A stretch of 64,000 nucleotides of DNA from Candidatus Pristimantibacillus lignocellulolyticus (GTDB lineage: Bacteria; Bacillota; Bacilli; Paenibacillales; Paenibacillaceae). The position numbers and the translations under genes are program-made. Under the pieces are notes generated by a model, which was not told the origin of the DNA, searched no databases, and worked only from the letters and a program-made list of their open reading frames with translations. The DNA lies in assembly GCA_023639215.1 (NCBI GenBank), contig CP097899.1, positions 2,972,001-3,036,000 on the forward strand, written 5' to 3'. Positions 43,409 to 51,717 of the stretch are shown one piece after another; the stretch's first letter is position 1, and each line of letters opens with the position of its first letter.

Positions 43409-45703
43409 ATGGTGAAAAGTAGTATACTTGGTTATCCACGTATTGGGGAACAACGTCAATGGAAAAAGGCATTAGAAAGTTTTTGGAATGAACAAATTAA
43501 TGAACAACAATTACTAAGTCAGTTACAAGAAATTCGTCTGCAACATCTTAGTAAACAGAAAGAGACGGGCATTGATCTTATTCCAGTAAATGATTTCAGT
43601 TTATATGACCAAGTGCTTGATACTTCAACTATGCTTGGTTTAATTCCACAGCGTTTCAACTATAAAGGCGGCGAAGTTTCAACACAGCTTTACTATGAAA
43701 TCGCTCGTGGTTCGAAGGATGCTACTGCAAGTGAAATGACTAAATGGTTCAATACGAATTATCATTACATCGTACCTGAACTTGGAAATATAGAGCCGCA
43801 ATTAACGGTAAACCGTCCACTAATTGCTTATCAAGAAGCAAAAAAACATTTGAATATAGAGAGTAAACCTGTGTTGTTAGGGTTATTTACATTCGTGAAG
43901 CTATCTAAGGGATATAAGGCTGATCAATTTAAGACGTGGATTGAAAAACTTCTTCCATTATATATACAAATCTTACAACAGCTTGAACAAGCTGGAGTAC
44001 AGTGGGTTCAAGTTGATGAACCGGCATTTGTTCAACAACTATCTGACGAGGATCTTGCTACAATACAGAACATCTATAACGTATTAGCTCAAGCGGCACC
44101 GAAATTACAAATTATGCTGCAAACGTATTTTGAAAGTGTTGAACGTTATGAAGAGATTGTCCAATTGCCAGTAGCGGGTATCGGACTTGACTTTGTACAT
44201 GGGGCAAAGCAAAATCTTCAACATATCAAACAGTTCGGATTCCCAGCAAATAAAGTATTAGGTGCAGGTGTTATTGACGGGCGAAATATTTGGAAGGCTA
44301 ATCTATCAGAGCAGCACCAACTCCTTCAATTGTTGAAAGAGCAAGTGGGAGATGAACAATTATGGGTACAATCTTCATGCAGCCTATTACATGTCCCTGT
44401 GAGTCTAAATCGTGAAGATACATTACCAGAAGTTATTCGCAATGTAATGGCATATGCAGATGAGAAATTAGTAGAAATTGTTCAATTAACGCAAGCAATT
44501 AATTGTGTGGATATTGGATACTTGACTCAAATTGAACAAGACAAAGTTGCATTTGCATTATTCAATAATTTAGAGCAACGTAATCAACAACAAGTATACG
44601 CCACGATTGACGACTTGAAAAAAACTGGTCTACAACGTGCTGTTCCTTTTGTTAACCGTTACGATGAACAACAACAGAAATTAGAGCTTCCAATTCTACC
44701 AACAACGACAATCGGAAGTTTCCCACAATCGCTAGAAGTTCGTCAAGCTAGACAGTTATGGCGTAAAGGGGAATGGAACGAAGAACGTTACAACGCATTT
44801 ATCGAGGCAGAAATTGATCGCTGGATTACGATTCAAGAGCAGCTTGGACTCGATGTGCTCGTTCATGGTGAATTTGAGCGTACGGATATGGTTGAGTTTT
44901 TCGGAGAGAAATTAGGTGGATTCGTATTTACGAAAAATGGCTGGGTACAGTCTTATGGTTCTCGTTGTGTTAAGCCTCCTGTAATCTACGGAGATGTAAC
45001 ATTTATTAAGCCGATGACATTGAAAGAAACGGTATATGCGCAAGAGCAAACAGAAAAACCTGTAAAAGGGATGCTGACAGGACCAATTACGATTATGAAC
45101 TGGTCATTTGTTAGACAAGATATTGCCAGAGAAGAGATTGCTTATCAACTAGCTTATGCATTACGTCAAGAAGTTGAAGCTTTAGAAGCAGCAGGTATTC
45201 CAATTATTCAAGTAGATGAACCTGCAGTGAGAGAAGGGTTACCACTAAAATCTACAGAGCAACAAGCATATTTGGATTGGTCGATTAGAGCTTTCCGTAT
45301 GACTACTTGTTCAGTGCAAGCAACGACACAAATTCATACTCATATGTGTTATTGTGATTTCCATGACATGATCGCTTCGATTGAGTCTATGGATGCCGAT
45401 GTTATCTCTATCGAGACATCTCGTAGCCATGGTGAATTAATTGGTAGTTTTGAAGAGAATACGTATCCGCAAGGTATTGGACTTGGTGTATATGATATTC
45501 ATAGTCCACGAGTACCAGCGGTAGCAGAAATGACAACGATGATTGACCGTGCGCTTCAAGTACTTAGTCCGAAAATTTTCTGGATTAACCCAGATTGTGG
45601 ACTTAAGACACGTAAAGAAGTTGAAACAATTGATGCACTGCGTAATATGGTTACAGCTACAATAGAGGCGAGAGAAAAGCTACAATTGCAAACGATAAAT
45701 TAA
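43409..45703 (+). CDS. metE: Cobalamin-independent methionine synthase
   Basis: 764 residues, the usual full length. Transfers a methyl group from 5-methyltetrahydropteroyl-triglutamate to homocysteine. The N-terminal barrel starts LGYPRIGEQRQWKKALE; the C-terminal catalytic barrel has TTTIGSFPQ and the zinc site THMCYCDF (H645, C647) plus NPDCGLKTR (C730). ATG 43409 follows AAGGGAG. It is a single gene with its own strong terminator. No S-box riboswitch is visible in the leader, unlike metE in many Bacillales. Confidence 0.97.
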   Translation: MVKSSILGYPRIGEQRQWKKALESFWNEQINEQQLLSQLQEIRLQHLSKQKETGIDLIPVNDFSLYDQVLDTSTMLGLIPQRFNYKGGEVSTQLYYEIARGSKDATASEMTKWFNTNYHYIVPELGNIEPQLTVNRPLIAYQEAKKHLNIESKPVLLGLFTFVKLSKGYKADQFKTWIEKLLPLYIQILQQLEQAGVQWVQVDEPAFVQQLSDEDLATIQNIYNVLAQAAPKLQIMLQTYFESVERYEEIVQLPVAGIGLDFVHGAKQNLQHIKQFGFPANKVLGAGVIDGRNIWKANLSEQHQLLQLLKEQVGDEQLWVQSSCSLLHVPVSLNREDTLPEVIRNVMAYADEKLVEIVQLTQAINCVDIGYLTQIEQDKVAFALFNNLEQRNQQQVYATIDDLKKTGLQRAVPFVNRYDEQQQKLELPILPTTTIGSFPQSLEVRQARQLWRKGEWNEERYNAFIEAEIDRWITIQEQLGLDVLVHGEFERTDMVEFFGEKLGGFVFTKNGWVQSYGSRCVKPPVIYGDVTFIKPMTLKETVYAQEQTEKPVKGMLTGPITIMNWSFVRQDIAREEIAYQLAYALRQEVEALEAAGIPIIQVDEPAVREGLPLKSTEQQAYLDWSIRAFRMTTCSVQATTQIHTHMCYCDFHDMIASIESMDADVISIETSRSHGELIGSFEENTYPQGIGLGVYDIHSPRVPAVAEMTTMIDRALQVLSPKIFWINPDCGLKTRKEVETIDALRNMVTATIEAREKLQLQTIN

Positions 45704-45706
45704 GTA

Positions 45707-45756
45707 AAATGCCGAGTGTAGGGAATATAGATGCCCTACACTCGGCATTTCCTATT
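45707..45756. terminator. Terminator of metE
   Basis: A 17-bp perfect stem (45707-45723 with 45734-45750), then CCTATTTTT. It may also serve the convergent pucR-type gene. Confidence 0.9.
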
Positions 45757-45757
45757 T

Positions 45758-47353
45758 TTAATTAGAATCTTTCGCTAACTTTCTAAATAGTAAAGCTAAT
45801 TTGAGTTGCATAAGATGACTAACTTTTTTCAAATCTATCTCTAATAATTCGCTTGCTTTATCAAGACGATACAATACAGTGTTACGATGGACATAGAGTG
45901 CTTGTGCTGTTTCAGTTACATTCGCTTCATGTTCTAGAAAGGTATCCAATGTTTTTATCATTTCTGTGGAATACTCAACATTTTTGTCCAATAAGGGACG
46001 AAGTAAATTTGTGCTGAATTGAGATAGTACAGTTGCAGGAATGTGTTGGAAAATATAGTTGAATTCTAAATTAGAAAAAAGGGTTATTTTACGGGATAAA
46101 TTGAGTTTTTCGCTGAGGTGCTCAGCATGTTCACATTCATCTTTTGCAGCGAGTATATCAGCTAAATTATATTTTGGTTTACTAATGTAGCATCGAAGTT
46201 CAGCTGGGTCGTTATCATGTAGAAGTTCTTCGAATACCGAACTTATTTGATCTGAAAAGTCGATAATCGTAAGCTGTTTTCTTTCTTGTTCCGGCAAAGT
46301 AATTATCGAAATCATATGTTCATTGTGAAAAAGGTGATAGCATTTCTTATGTTGTAGATAAGGATGATAAATTAGCTCTCTCCTTAATTTGCGCAAATCC
46401 TTAGAGAGGGAATAGAGTTGATGTGAGCTAACGACAGTTTTAATGCAAATATAAGCAATTTCCTGAGTTTGAGCCTGCAAAGCGCGAGTTTGTTCTAAAA
46501 ATTGTTCTGGTGATATTTTGCGTTGGAGATATCGATCGATGGCTAATGTCCAATGATAACTGTCAATAGACTGATAGTCGTCTTGAAAACGATCCATATG
46601 GAACGATAATATTTCAGCTGCTTGATGGAACAATACCTCTTCTTTTTGAATGGTATTTGAGTTGTCAGGCATAATGAGCAAGTAGCCAATGCAATTTTCC
46701 TCTTGCAGTAATGGAACTGCACAGATCCATCCGTTTGTAGCGCGCTTTTTAGTATACCGCGGGTTCCAAGGCCAATCCTTAAGTATCTCTTCTTCTGACC
46801 AACTGCAAGTATTGTAAAGTATTTGCCCTCTTGTACCAATGATAGCGATTGGATGAGATAGAATCTCACCAATACGTTCAAAATAGTGTTCTGAATCCCC
46901 AGGTTGTAATGCAAATCTAACGAGATTTTTCTGAATAGTTAGTGCATCTTGAAGTGGACGAGTATTTTTTTCGATTTCCATTTCTATTAGAGCACTCATT
47001 TGATCGGCAAATGTGAATTCGTAAGGTAATTCTAATAATGGAAAATGTAATCGATTAGCTTCATTGATAACAATTTGTGGGATTTCATTCCAATATCGAC
47101 CCAATTTAATACCTAATCCCGCTGCATTACTATCATTGAGTTTTTGTAACAAATTTAAAAAGTCTTCAGGAGTATCTTTAATTGCAAATGCAGTAGTGAA
47201 CACCATTTCCCCAGCTTTAATCCAATCCGTTACATCAGGAGCGTCCATCGTATTAACAGATTTAATCACTCGATTCAAGCCTTCCGCTCCTGCAACTATT
47301 CTCGCTCTAGATAATGGATAATTTTGGAGAGCTTCTTCTATGGTGAGATTCAT
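45758..47353 (-). CDS. PucR family transcriptional regulator
   Basis: 531 residues. The N-terminal PucR domain (LTIEEALQNYPLSRARIVAG, then VNTMDAPDVTDWIKAGEMVFTT) is followed by a middle GGDEF-like region and the C-terminal PucR helix-turn-helix (NVTETAQALYVHRNTVLYRLDKA). PucR regulators control purine, GABA or amine use; the target is not clear since no catabolic operon is adjacent. A GGAGGGATA ribosome binding site lies before ATG 47353. Confidence 0.92.
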   Translation of the reverse strand: MNLTIEEALQNYPLSRARIVAGAEGLNRVIKSVNTMDAPDVTDWIKAGEMVFTTAFAIKDTPEDFLNLLQKLNDSNAAGLGIKLGRYWNEIPQIVINEANRLHFPLLELPYEFTFADQMSALIEMEIEKNTRPLQDALTIQKNLVRFALQPGDSEHYFERIGEILSHPIAIIGTRGQILYNTCSWSEEEILKDWPWNPRYTKKRATNGWICAVPLLQEENCIGYLLIMPDNSNTIQKEEVLFHQAAEILSFHMDRFQDDYQSIDSYHWTLAIDRYLQRKISPEQFLEQTRALQAQTQEIAYICIKTVVSSHQLYSLSKDLRKLRRELIYHPYLQHKKCYHLFHNEHMISIITLPEQERKQLTIIDFSDQISSVFEELLHDNDPAELRCYISKPKYNLADILAAKDECEHAEHLSEKLNLSRKITLFSNLEFNYIFQHIPATVLSQFSTNLLRPLLDKNVEYSTEMIKTLDTFLEHEANVTETAQALYVHRNTVLYRLDKASELLEIDLKKVSHLMQLKLALLFRKLAKDSN

Positions 47354-47717
47354 AGGGGTATCCCTCCTTTAACTCTATATGTAATAAAATATAACATATT
47401 ACATAAAAAGTCGATAATAATTTTATTCTCATTGTGTGTTTATACAAAAAGTAAGCCGATATTCATATATATATCTAAAATAGTGTTAGTTATATTAACA
47501 ATAGAGGATAGGTTGGTTATAAGTAAATTAATTTCAGATAAAAATATTTATTCGCATAACAGCTTTTGCTTCCTTCGATAACATATTCGTAAACTAATTC
47601 TAAAATTATGTTGTAAAAAATAAAGATTTAGGTCTATATTTATACATATCGTAAGTGAAATGATAAAAGTTCAATCTATTTGTACATGTTATGAAGAAGG
47701 CGAGGAGGAGTTGGGAA
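47354..47717. other. Divergent intergenic region between pucR-type and lrp-type genes
   Basis: Very AT-rich; it should hold both promoters. No gene, hairpin or repeat of note was recognised. GAGGAGG (47704-47710) at its end serves the lrp-type gene. Confidence 0.4.
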
Positions 47718-48200
47718 ATGAATAATCAACAAAAAAGTGAGCGTGGAAACATAAATATTGATGAAATAGATAGAAAAATCATCTCAGAGCTCAATCTGAA
47801 CGGGAGAATATCTTACACAGAGCTAGCGAAGACGATAGGGTTATCTCGTGTTGCGGTGCAAGGCAGAGTCAATACACTAATAGAACAAGGAGTAATTGAA
47901 CGATTTACTGCTGTCATTAATCCAGAGAAAGTAGGTATACAGGTCTCTGCATTTTTTAATGTAGAGGTAGAACCCAAACATTTACATGAAGTGGCGGATC
48001 AATTATCTGAGGAACCAGTTGTAACAAGTTTGTATCATATGACTGGTCCTAGTAAATTACATATGCATGGACTATTTCGAAATAATGAAGAAATGGATCG
48101 CTTTATGAAGGAGAAGCTGTATGTGTTGCCAGGAATTATGAGTGTAGACTGTCAACTACTTATTAATCGATACAAGAGTCGCATGGGAATGAGGTTATAA
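47718..48200 (+). CDS. Lrp/AsnC family transcriptional regulator
   Basis: 160 residues: an N-terminal helix-turn-helix (IDEIDRKIISELNLNGRISYTELAKTIGLSRVAVQGRVNTLIEQGVI) and a C-terminal RAM-type ligand domain. An in-frame ATG at 47691 lies before the ribosome binding site; GGAGGAG at 7 bases sets ATG 47718. It is followed within 3 bp by two chromate-transporter genes, the same arrangement as ywrC-ywrB-ywrA in Bacillus, so it probably regulates them. Confidence 0.92.
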   Translation: MNNQQKSERGNINIDEIDRKIISELNLNGRISYTELAKTIGLSRVAVQGRVNTLIEQGVIERFTAVINPEKVGIQVSAFFNVEVEPKHLHEVADQLSEEPVVTSLYHMTGPSKLHMHGLFRNNEEMDRFMKEKLYVLPGIMSVDCQLLINRYKSRMGMRL

Positions 48201-48203
48201 TTA

Positions 48204-48800
48204 ATGAAGGAAAAGCAAAAAAGTCGCCCTTATATACAGCTGATGTGGGGCATGATGAAGACAGGAATTGTCGGTTTCGGTGGAGGACCTTCTGTCATAC
48301 CATTAATTCGGCATGAAGCAGTAAAGACATACCAATGGATTAATGATGATGAGTTCGGTGAGATATTAGCTATAGCTAATGCTTTGCCAGGTCCGATCGC
48401 TACTAAGATTGCTGCCTATTTGGGTTATCGTATAAAGGGTGTGAAGGGTGCAGTGGTTGCTGTACTTGGTCATATTCTCCCTTCTAGCTTAGCGATGATT
48501 CTATTAATGTCAGGCGTGTATTTCTTAAGTGCGTCACCTATCATTCAAGGGATGATTAGTGCAGTTATTCCAGTTGTAGCTGTTATGCTCGGTGTAATGA
48601 TGTATGAATTCGGACAAAAAGCAGTTAAAGGGCTTGGGATTTATCTAGGTATAGTATCTTTCGTTCTGGCATTTTTATTATTACAAGTGATCGAAATTCA
48701 TCCTGCTATCGTTATTATAGTATTTCTATCTTATGGTACTGTACATTTCCGTATAATGTCGAAGTGGAAGGCGAAACGACAACAGAGAGGAGATACATAG
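48204..48800 (+). CDS. Chromate transporter, N-terminal half type (short-chain ChrA)
   Basis: 198 residues with about five or six hydrophobic helices. The CHR motif is present: GIVGFGGGPSVIPLIRHEAV, then IANALPGPIATKIAAYLGYRI. Short-chain CHR proteins work as pairs; the partner is the next gene. Predicted to move chromate or a similar oxyanion across the membrane. Confidence 0.9.
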   Translation: MKEKQKSRPYIQLMWGMMKTGIVGFGGGPSVIPLIRHEAVKTYQWINDDEFGEILAIANALPGPIATKIAAYLGYRIKGVKGAVVAVLGHILPSSLAMILLMSGVYFLSASPIIQGMISAVIPVVAVMLGVMMYEFGQKAVKGLGIYLGIVSFVLAFLLLQVIEIHPAIVIIVFLSYGTVHFRIMSKWKAKRQQRGDT

Positions 48801-48801
48801 T

Positions 48802-49347
48802 GTGGATTGGTTAGAATTAGTTTGGTTATTTATTGGTTTTTTTGTTGCAAATGTGCTCGGGTACGGAGGAGGACCAGCATCAATTCCGTTAATGTATCGT
48901 GAAGTGGTTACGAATTATGCATGGTCAACTCCCACAGAGTTTTCTAATATACTAGCACTTGGTAATGCTCTACCAGGACCAATCGCTACGAAGATTGCTG
49001 CATTTGTTGGTTATGATGTAGGTGGTGTACTAGGGACGATTATTGCTTTAATGGCAACGATTGTTCCTTCTGCAGTTGCTCTTATATTATTGTTGAGAGT
49101 GCTACAAAAGCATCGCCAATCTAATGTAGTAAAGGGAATTGCACTACTTGTTCAACCTGTCATTGCGATTATGATGTTAGTTCTTACTTGGGAAATGGGT
49201 CAAAGCTCAATAGAGAGTATAGGTTGGATGCAATCTCTTATTATAGCTGCCATAGCCTTTTGGGCAATGCAGTTAAGGAAGATTCATCCAGCGATTGTTA
49301 TTTTAGTAGCTTTTGCTTATGGTGGCATTATATTACCGTATTTCTAA
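48802..49347 (+). CDS. Chromate transporter, C-terminal half type (short-chain ChrA)
   Basis: 181 residues, hydrophobic throughout. The CHR motif recurs as NVLGYGGGPASIPLMYREVV and LGNALPGPIATKIAAFVGYDV, showing it is a sister of the preceding protein. It starts with GTG one base after the upstream stop, with GAGGAG in the end of that gene. The two probably form a heterodimeric transporter. Confidence 0.9.
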   Translation: MDWLELVWLFIGFFVANVLGYGGGPASIPLMYREVVTNYAWSTPTEFSNILALGNALPGPIATKIAAFVGYDVGGVLGTIIALMATIVPSAVALILLLRVLQKHRQSNVVKGIALLVQPVIAIMMLVLTWEMGQSSIESIGWMQSLIIAAIAFWAMQLRKIHPAIVILVAFAYGGIILPYF

Positions 49348-49350
49348 GTA

Positions 49351-49396
49351 AAAGAGCCAAAGAACGATTGCAATCAACCGTTCTTTGGCTCTTTAG
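49351..49396. terminator. Bidirectional terminator after the ChrA pair
   Basis: A 16-bp perfect stem (49351-49366 with 49379-49394) between convergent genes. Confidence 0.88.
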
Positions 49397-49402
49397 TTAT
49401 GA

Positions 49403-50041
49403 TTAAAGCGTATGTTTCTCAATAAATGCAGTGATCTCATTAAGTTGGGAGTTATTGCTAGATGGTACTGTGTGAGTAGCCCCCCAATATCCTGTTGGTG
49501 TTACCCCTTGAGCAGTGAAACCATATAGATCAATATCATGAAGAATACGATGCATATAGCGTAGTGCATCAAGACTTCGTTGCTTGGTAGCAATATTCAG
49601 TAAAGAGATCATATTGTTCATATCTTTAGTGAAGTCTGCTTCATCTAATAAATTGTCCCGAATACTTTCGTATTCAGATTGCTGGAGGAAGGCGGACTCT
49701 ATAATTTTTGACCATAGCTCGTCAGCGTCGGAGGTGTAATGATCAAGTCGTCCACCCATGAGAAAGTAATCAGATTGAGAATGGAGTACCCTTAATTCCT
49801 TTATGGCGTTGTACCCTTTAGATCCTTGATCAATTAGATACTCCTGAGACGGGAATTTGATGGGCACATTATTTGTCTCATCAAGTTCTTCTGTCAAGCC
49901 ATATAAATCAGCATAATAAGCAGTTTTTTGCTTTTCGTCTTCCAATACTTTATTGGCAAATACGATTGTTGCAATCAATAAGGTTAAAAATGCTGCTATA
50001 CTAATAATACCGATGATTATTCCAATTTTGTTTTGTTTCAC
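49403..50041 (-). CDS. Membrane-anchored protein of unknown function
   Basis: 212 residues. One N-terminal membrane helix (about residues 7-29, IGIIIGIISIAAFLTLLIATIVF) precedes a hydrophilic, probably extracellular helical domain. It is not recognised. The terminal TPTGYWGATHTVPSSNN stretch lacks a known motif. It stands alone, convergent with the chromate operon. GGAG-like bases precede ATG 50041. Confidence 0.7.
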   Translation of the reverse strand: MKQNKIGIIIGIISIAAFLTLLIATIVFANKVLEDEKQKTAYYADLYGLTEELDETNNVPIKFPSQEYLIDQGSKGYNAIKELRVLHSQSDYFLMGGRLDHYTSDADELWSKIIESAFLQQSEYESIRDNLLDEADFTKDMNNMISLLNIATKQRSLDALRYMHRILHDIDLYGFTAQGVTPTGYWGATHTVPSSNNSQLNEITAFIEKHTL

Positions 50042-50267
50042 GTTTGTTAGCTCCTGTTGAATTGATGACTTCGAGTTTCTTTAAACACTCAAGCATACAT
50101 TATACTGTAAAAGCTATACATAACACCTTGAAATTTTTGACTTTCAACTATAAAATTTGATTATTAGATGAAATTAATAAAAAGGTATATTATTAATTAG
50201 TAATTAGGTCACCACATCTAGCATTAATATGCCCGGAAATGAACAACATAATTAAGGAGTAATATAA

Positions 50268-50759
50268 GTGATCCAGTTTGAACCAATAACGATAAACCAT
50301 CTTCAATATATACGTAACATTTATAATGAATATGTTAAAACTACAACAGTATCATTTGACTTAGAGCCCGCAACTATCGACAAAATAAAAAAATTAACGA
50401 TGCATGACGATGAGCGATTCTGTTCATATGCCATTAAGGACAGTAATGATGTTATTGGATATGTACTTCTATCTCCATTTATCCAAAAACACGCTTGTTA
50501 TCGCACGGCAGAAGTAACAATCTATCTTGATGTTCGTTACGGTAGACGTGGCATTGGTAGTCAAGCGCTTGAATTTATTGAAGAGCAAGCTCGAGCGAAC
50601 GGTTTCCACACGTTAATTGCAGTCATTTGCACTGAAAATGAAAGCAGTATCGCTGCATTTACTAGGAAAGAGTATCAATTGAAAGGTATCATTTCGCAAG
50701 TTGCTTATAAATTCGATCGGTACTTGGATGTATGTTATTATCAGAAGTTATTATGGTGA
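50268..50759 (+). CDS. GNAT family N-acetyltransferase (phosphinothricin acetyltransferase-like)
   Basis: 163 residues. The acetyl-CoA-binding motif is VTIYLDVRYGRRGIGSQAL (R/Q-x-x-G-x-G as RRGIGS), followed by FHTLIAVICTENESSIAAF, the pattern of Pat/Bar-like acetyltransferases. The substrate is unknown. Translation starts with GTG 50268, 9 bases after AAGGAG. It may share a transcript with map, 93 bp downstream. Confidence 0.85.
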   Translation: MIQFEPITINHLQYIRNIYNEYVKTTTVSFDLEPATIDKIKKLTMHDDERFCSYAIKDSNDVIGYVLLSPFIQKHACYRTAEVTIYLDVRYGRRGIGSQALEFIEEQARANGFHTLIAVICTENESSIAAFTRKEYQLKGIISQVAYKFDRYLDVCYYQKLLW

Positions 50760-50852
50760 ATCAAGTGACAAAGTCGTTGCAAAGGCTCATCAATTACTGT
50801 AAATGTGATATAGTAAGAAGAGGACATAATAAGAAAGAAAAGTGGGATACAG

Positions 50853-51605
50853 ATGATTGTCATTAAAACAATGGAAGAAATTATGAAGATGAAGCAAGCA
50901 GGAGAAATTCTAGCTGCTTGTCATAAAGAAATCGCAAAAATGATTAAACCAGGTATAAGTACGATGGAAATTGATAAATTTGCTGAAAAATTCATGTTAG
51001 ATCATGGAGCTACACCAGAACAAAAGGGTTACCATGGATACCCTTTCGCAACATGTGCATCTGTTAACGATGTGATCTGTCACGGTTTTCCTAGTAAGGA
51101 AATGATCTTGAAAGATGGCGATATCGTAACGGTAGATATGGTAGTTAATCTTAATGGTTGGCTAGCAGATTCTGCATGGTCATACGGTGTAGGTGAAGTT
51201 GCACCACTAACGCAAAAATTACTAGATGTTACGAAAGAATCTATGTATAAAGGGATTGAGAAAGCAGTTATCGGTAATCGTATTGGTGATATTTCAAATG
51301 CGATACAAGTTTATGCTGAGGCTGAAGGTTTCTCAGTCGTACGTGACTTTATTGGTCACGGTATCGGATCTGAGATGCATGAAGAGCCACAAGTTCCTCA
51401 TTATGGACCAGCGGGTAGAGGTACACGCTTGAAAGAGGGTATGGTTCTTACGATTGAACCGATGCTTAATATCGGTAAATACCATGCTAAAGTAGATTCT
51501 GATGGCTGGACGGCTAGAACGGTAGATGGTAGCTTATCGGCTCAATACGAGCATACACTTGCCATTACAGCAGATGGACCATTTCTAATTACAAAACAAA
51601 CTTAA
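50853..51605 (+). CDS. map: Type I methionine aminopeptidase
   Basis: 250 residues, the bacterial type Ia length. Removes the initiator Met from new proteins. The five metal ligands are present: the two Asp in VTVDMVVN and WLADSAWS, His in GHGIGSEMHE, Glu in TIEPM and Glu in YEHTLAI. It lies outside the ribosomal-protein adk-map-infA cluster, so it is probably a second copy as in Bacillus (yflG type). Ended by its own hairpin. Confidence 0.95.
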   Translation: MIVIKTMEEIMKMKQAGEILAACHKEIAKMIKPGISTMEIDKFAEKFMLDHGATPEQKGYHGYPFATCASVNDVICHGFPSKEMILKDGDIVTVDMVVNLNGWLADSAWSYGVGEVAPLTQKLLDVTKESMYKGIEKAVIGNRIGDISNAIQVYAEAEGFSVVRDFIGHGIGSEMHEEPQVPHYGPAGRGTRLKEGMVLTIEPMLNIGKYHAKVDSDGWTARTVDGSLSAQYEHTLAITADGPFLITKQT

Positions 51606-51607
51606 TA

Positions 51608-51664
51608 TAATGCCCGAGCATATCATGCCATTCAATTTGGGACTGATATGTTACGGGCATTATT
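51608..51664 (+). terminator. Terminator of map
   Basis: TAATGCCCG with CGGGCATTA plus an inner GCATATCA/TGATATG stem, then TATT. Confidence 0.75.
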
Positions 51665-51717
51665 CAGTTTTATGGAATGAATAAACTATAGTCTTAAAGA
51701 ATAAATATGAGGTGCCT

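Noticed and set aside
46543..46914. 123-residue open frame on the minus strand
   Set aside because: It lies in another frame inside the PucR-type gene.
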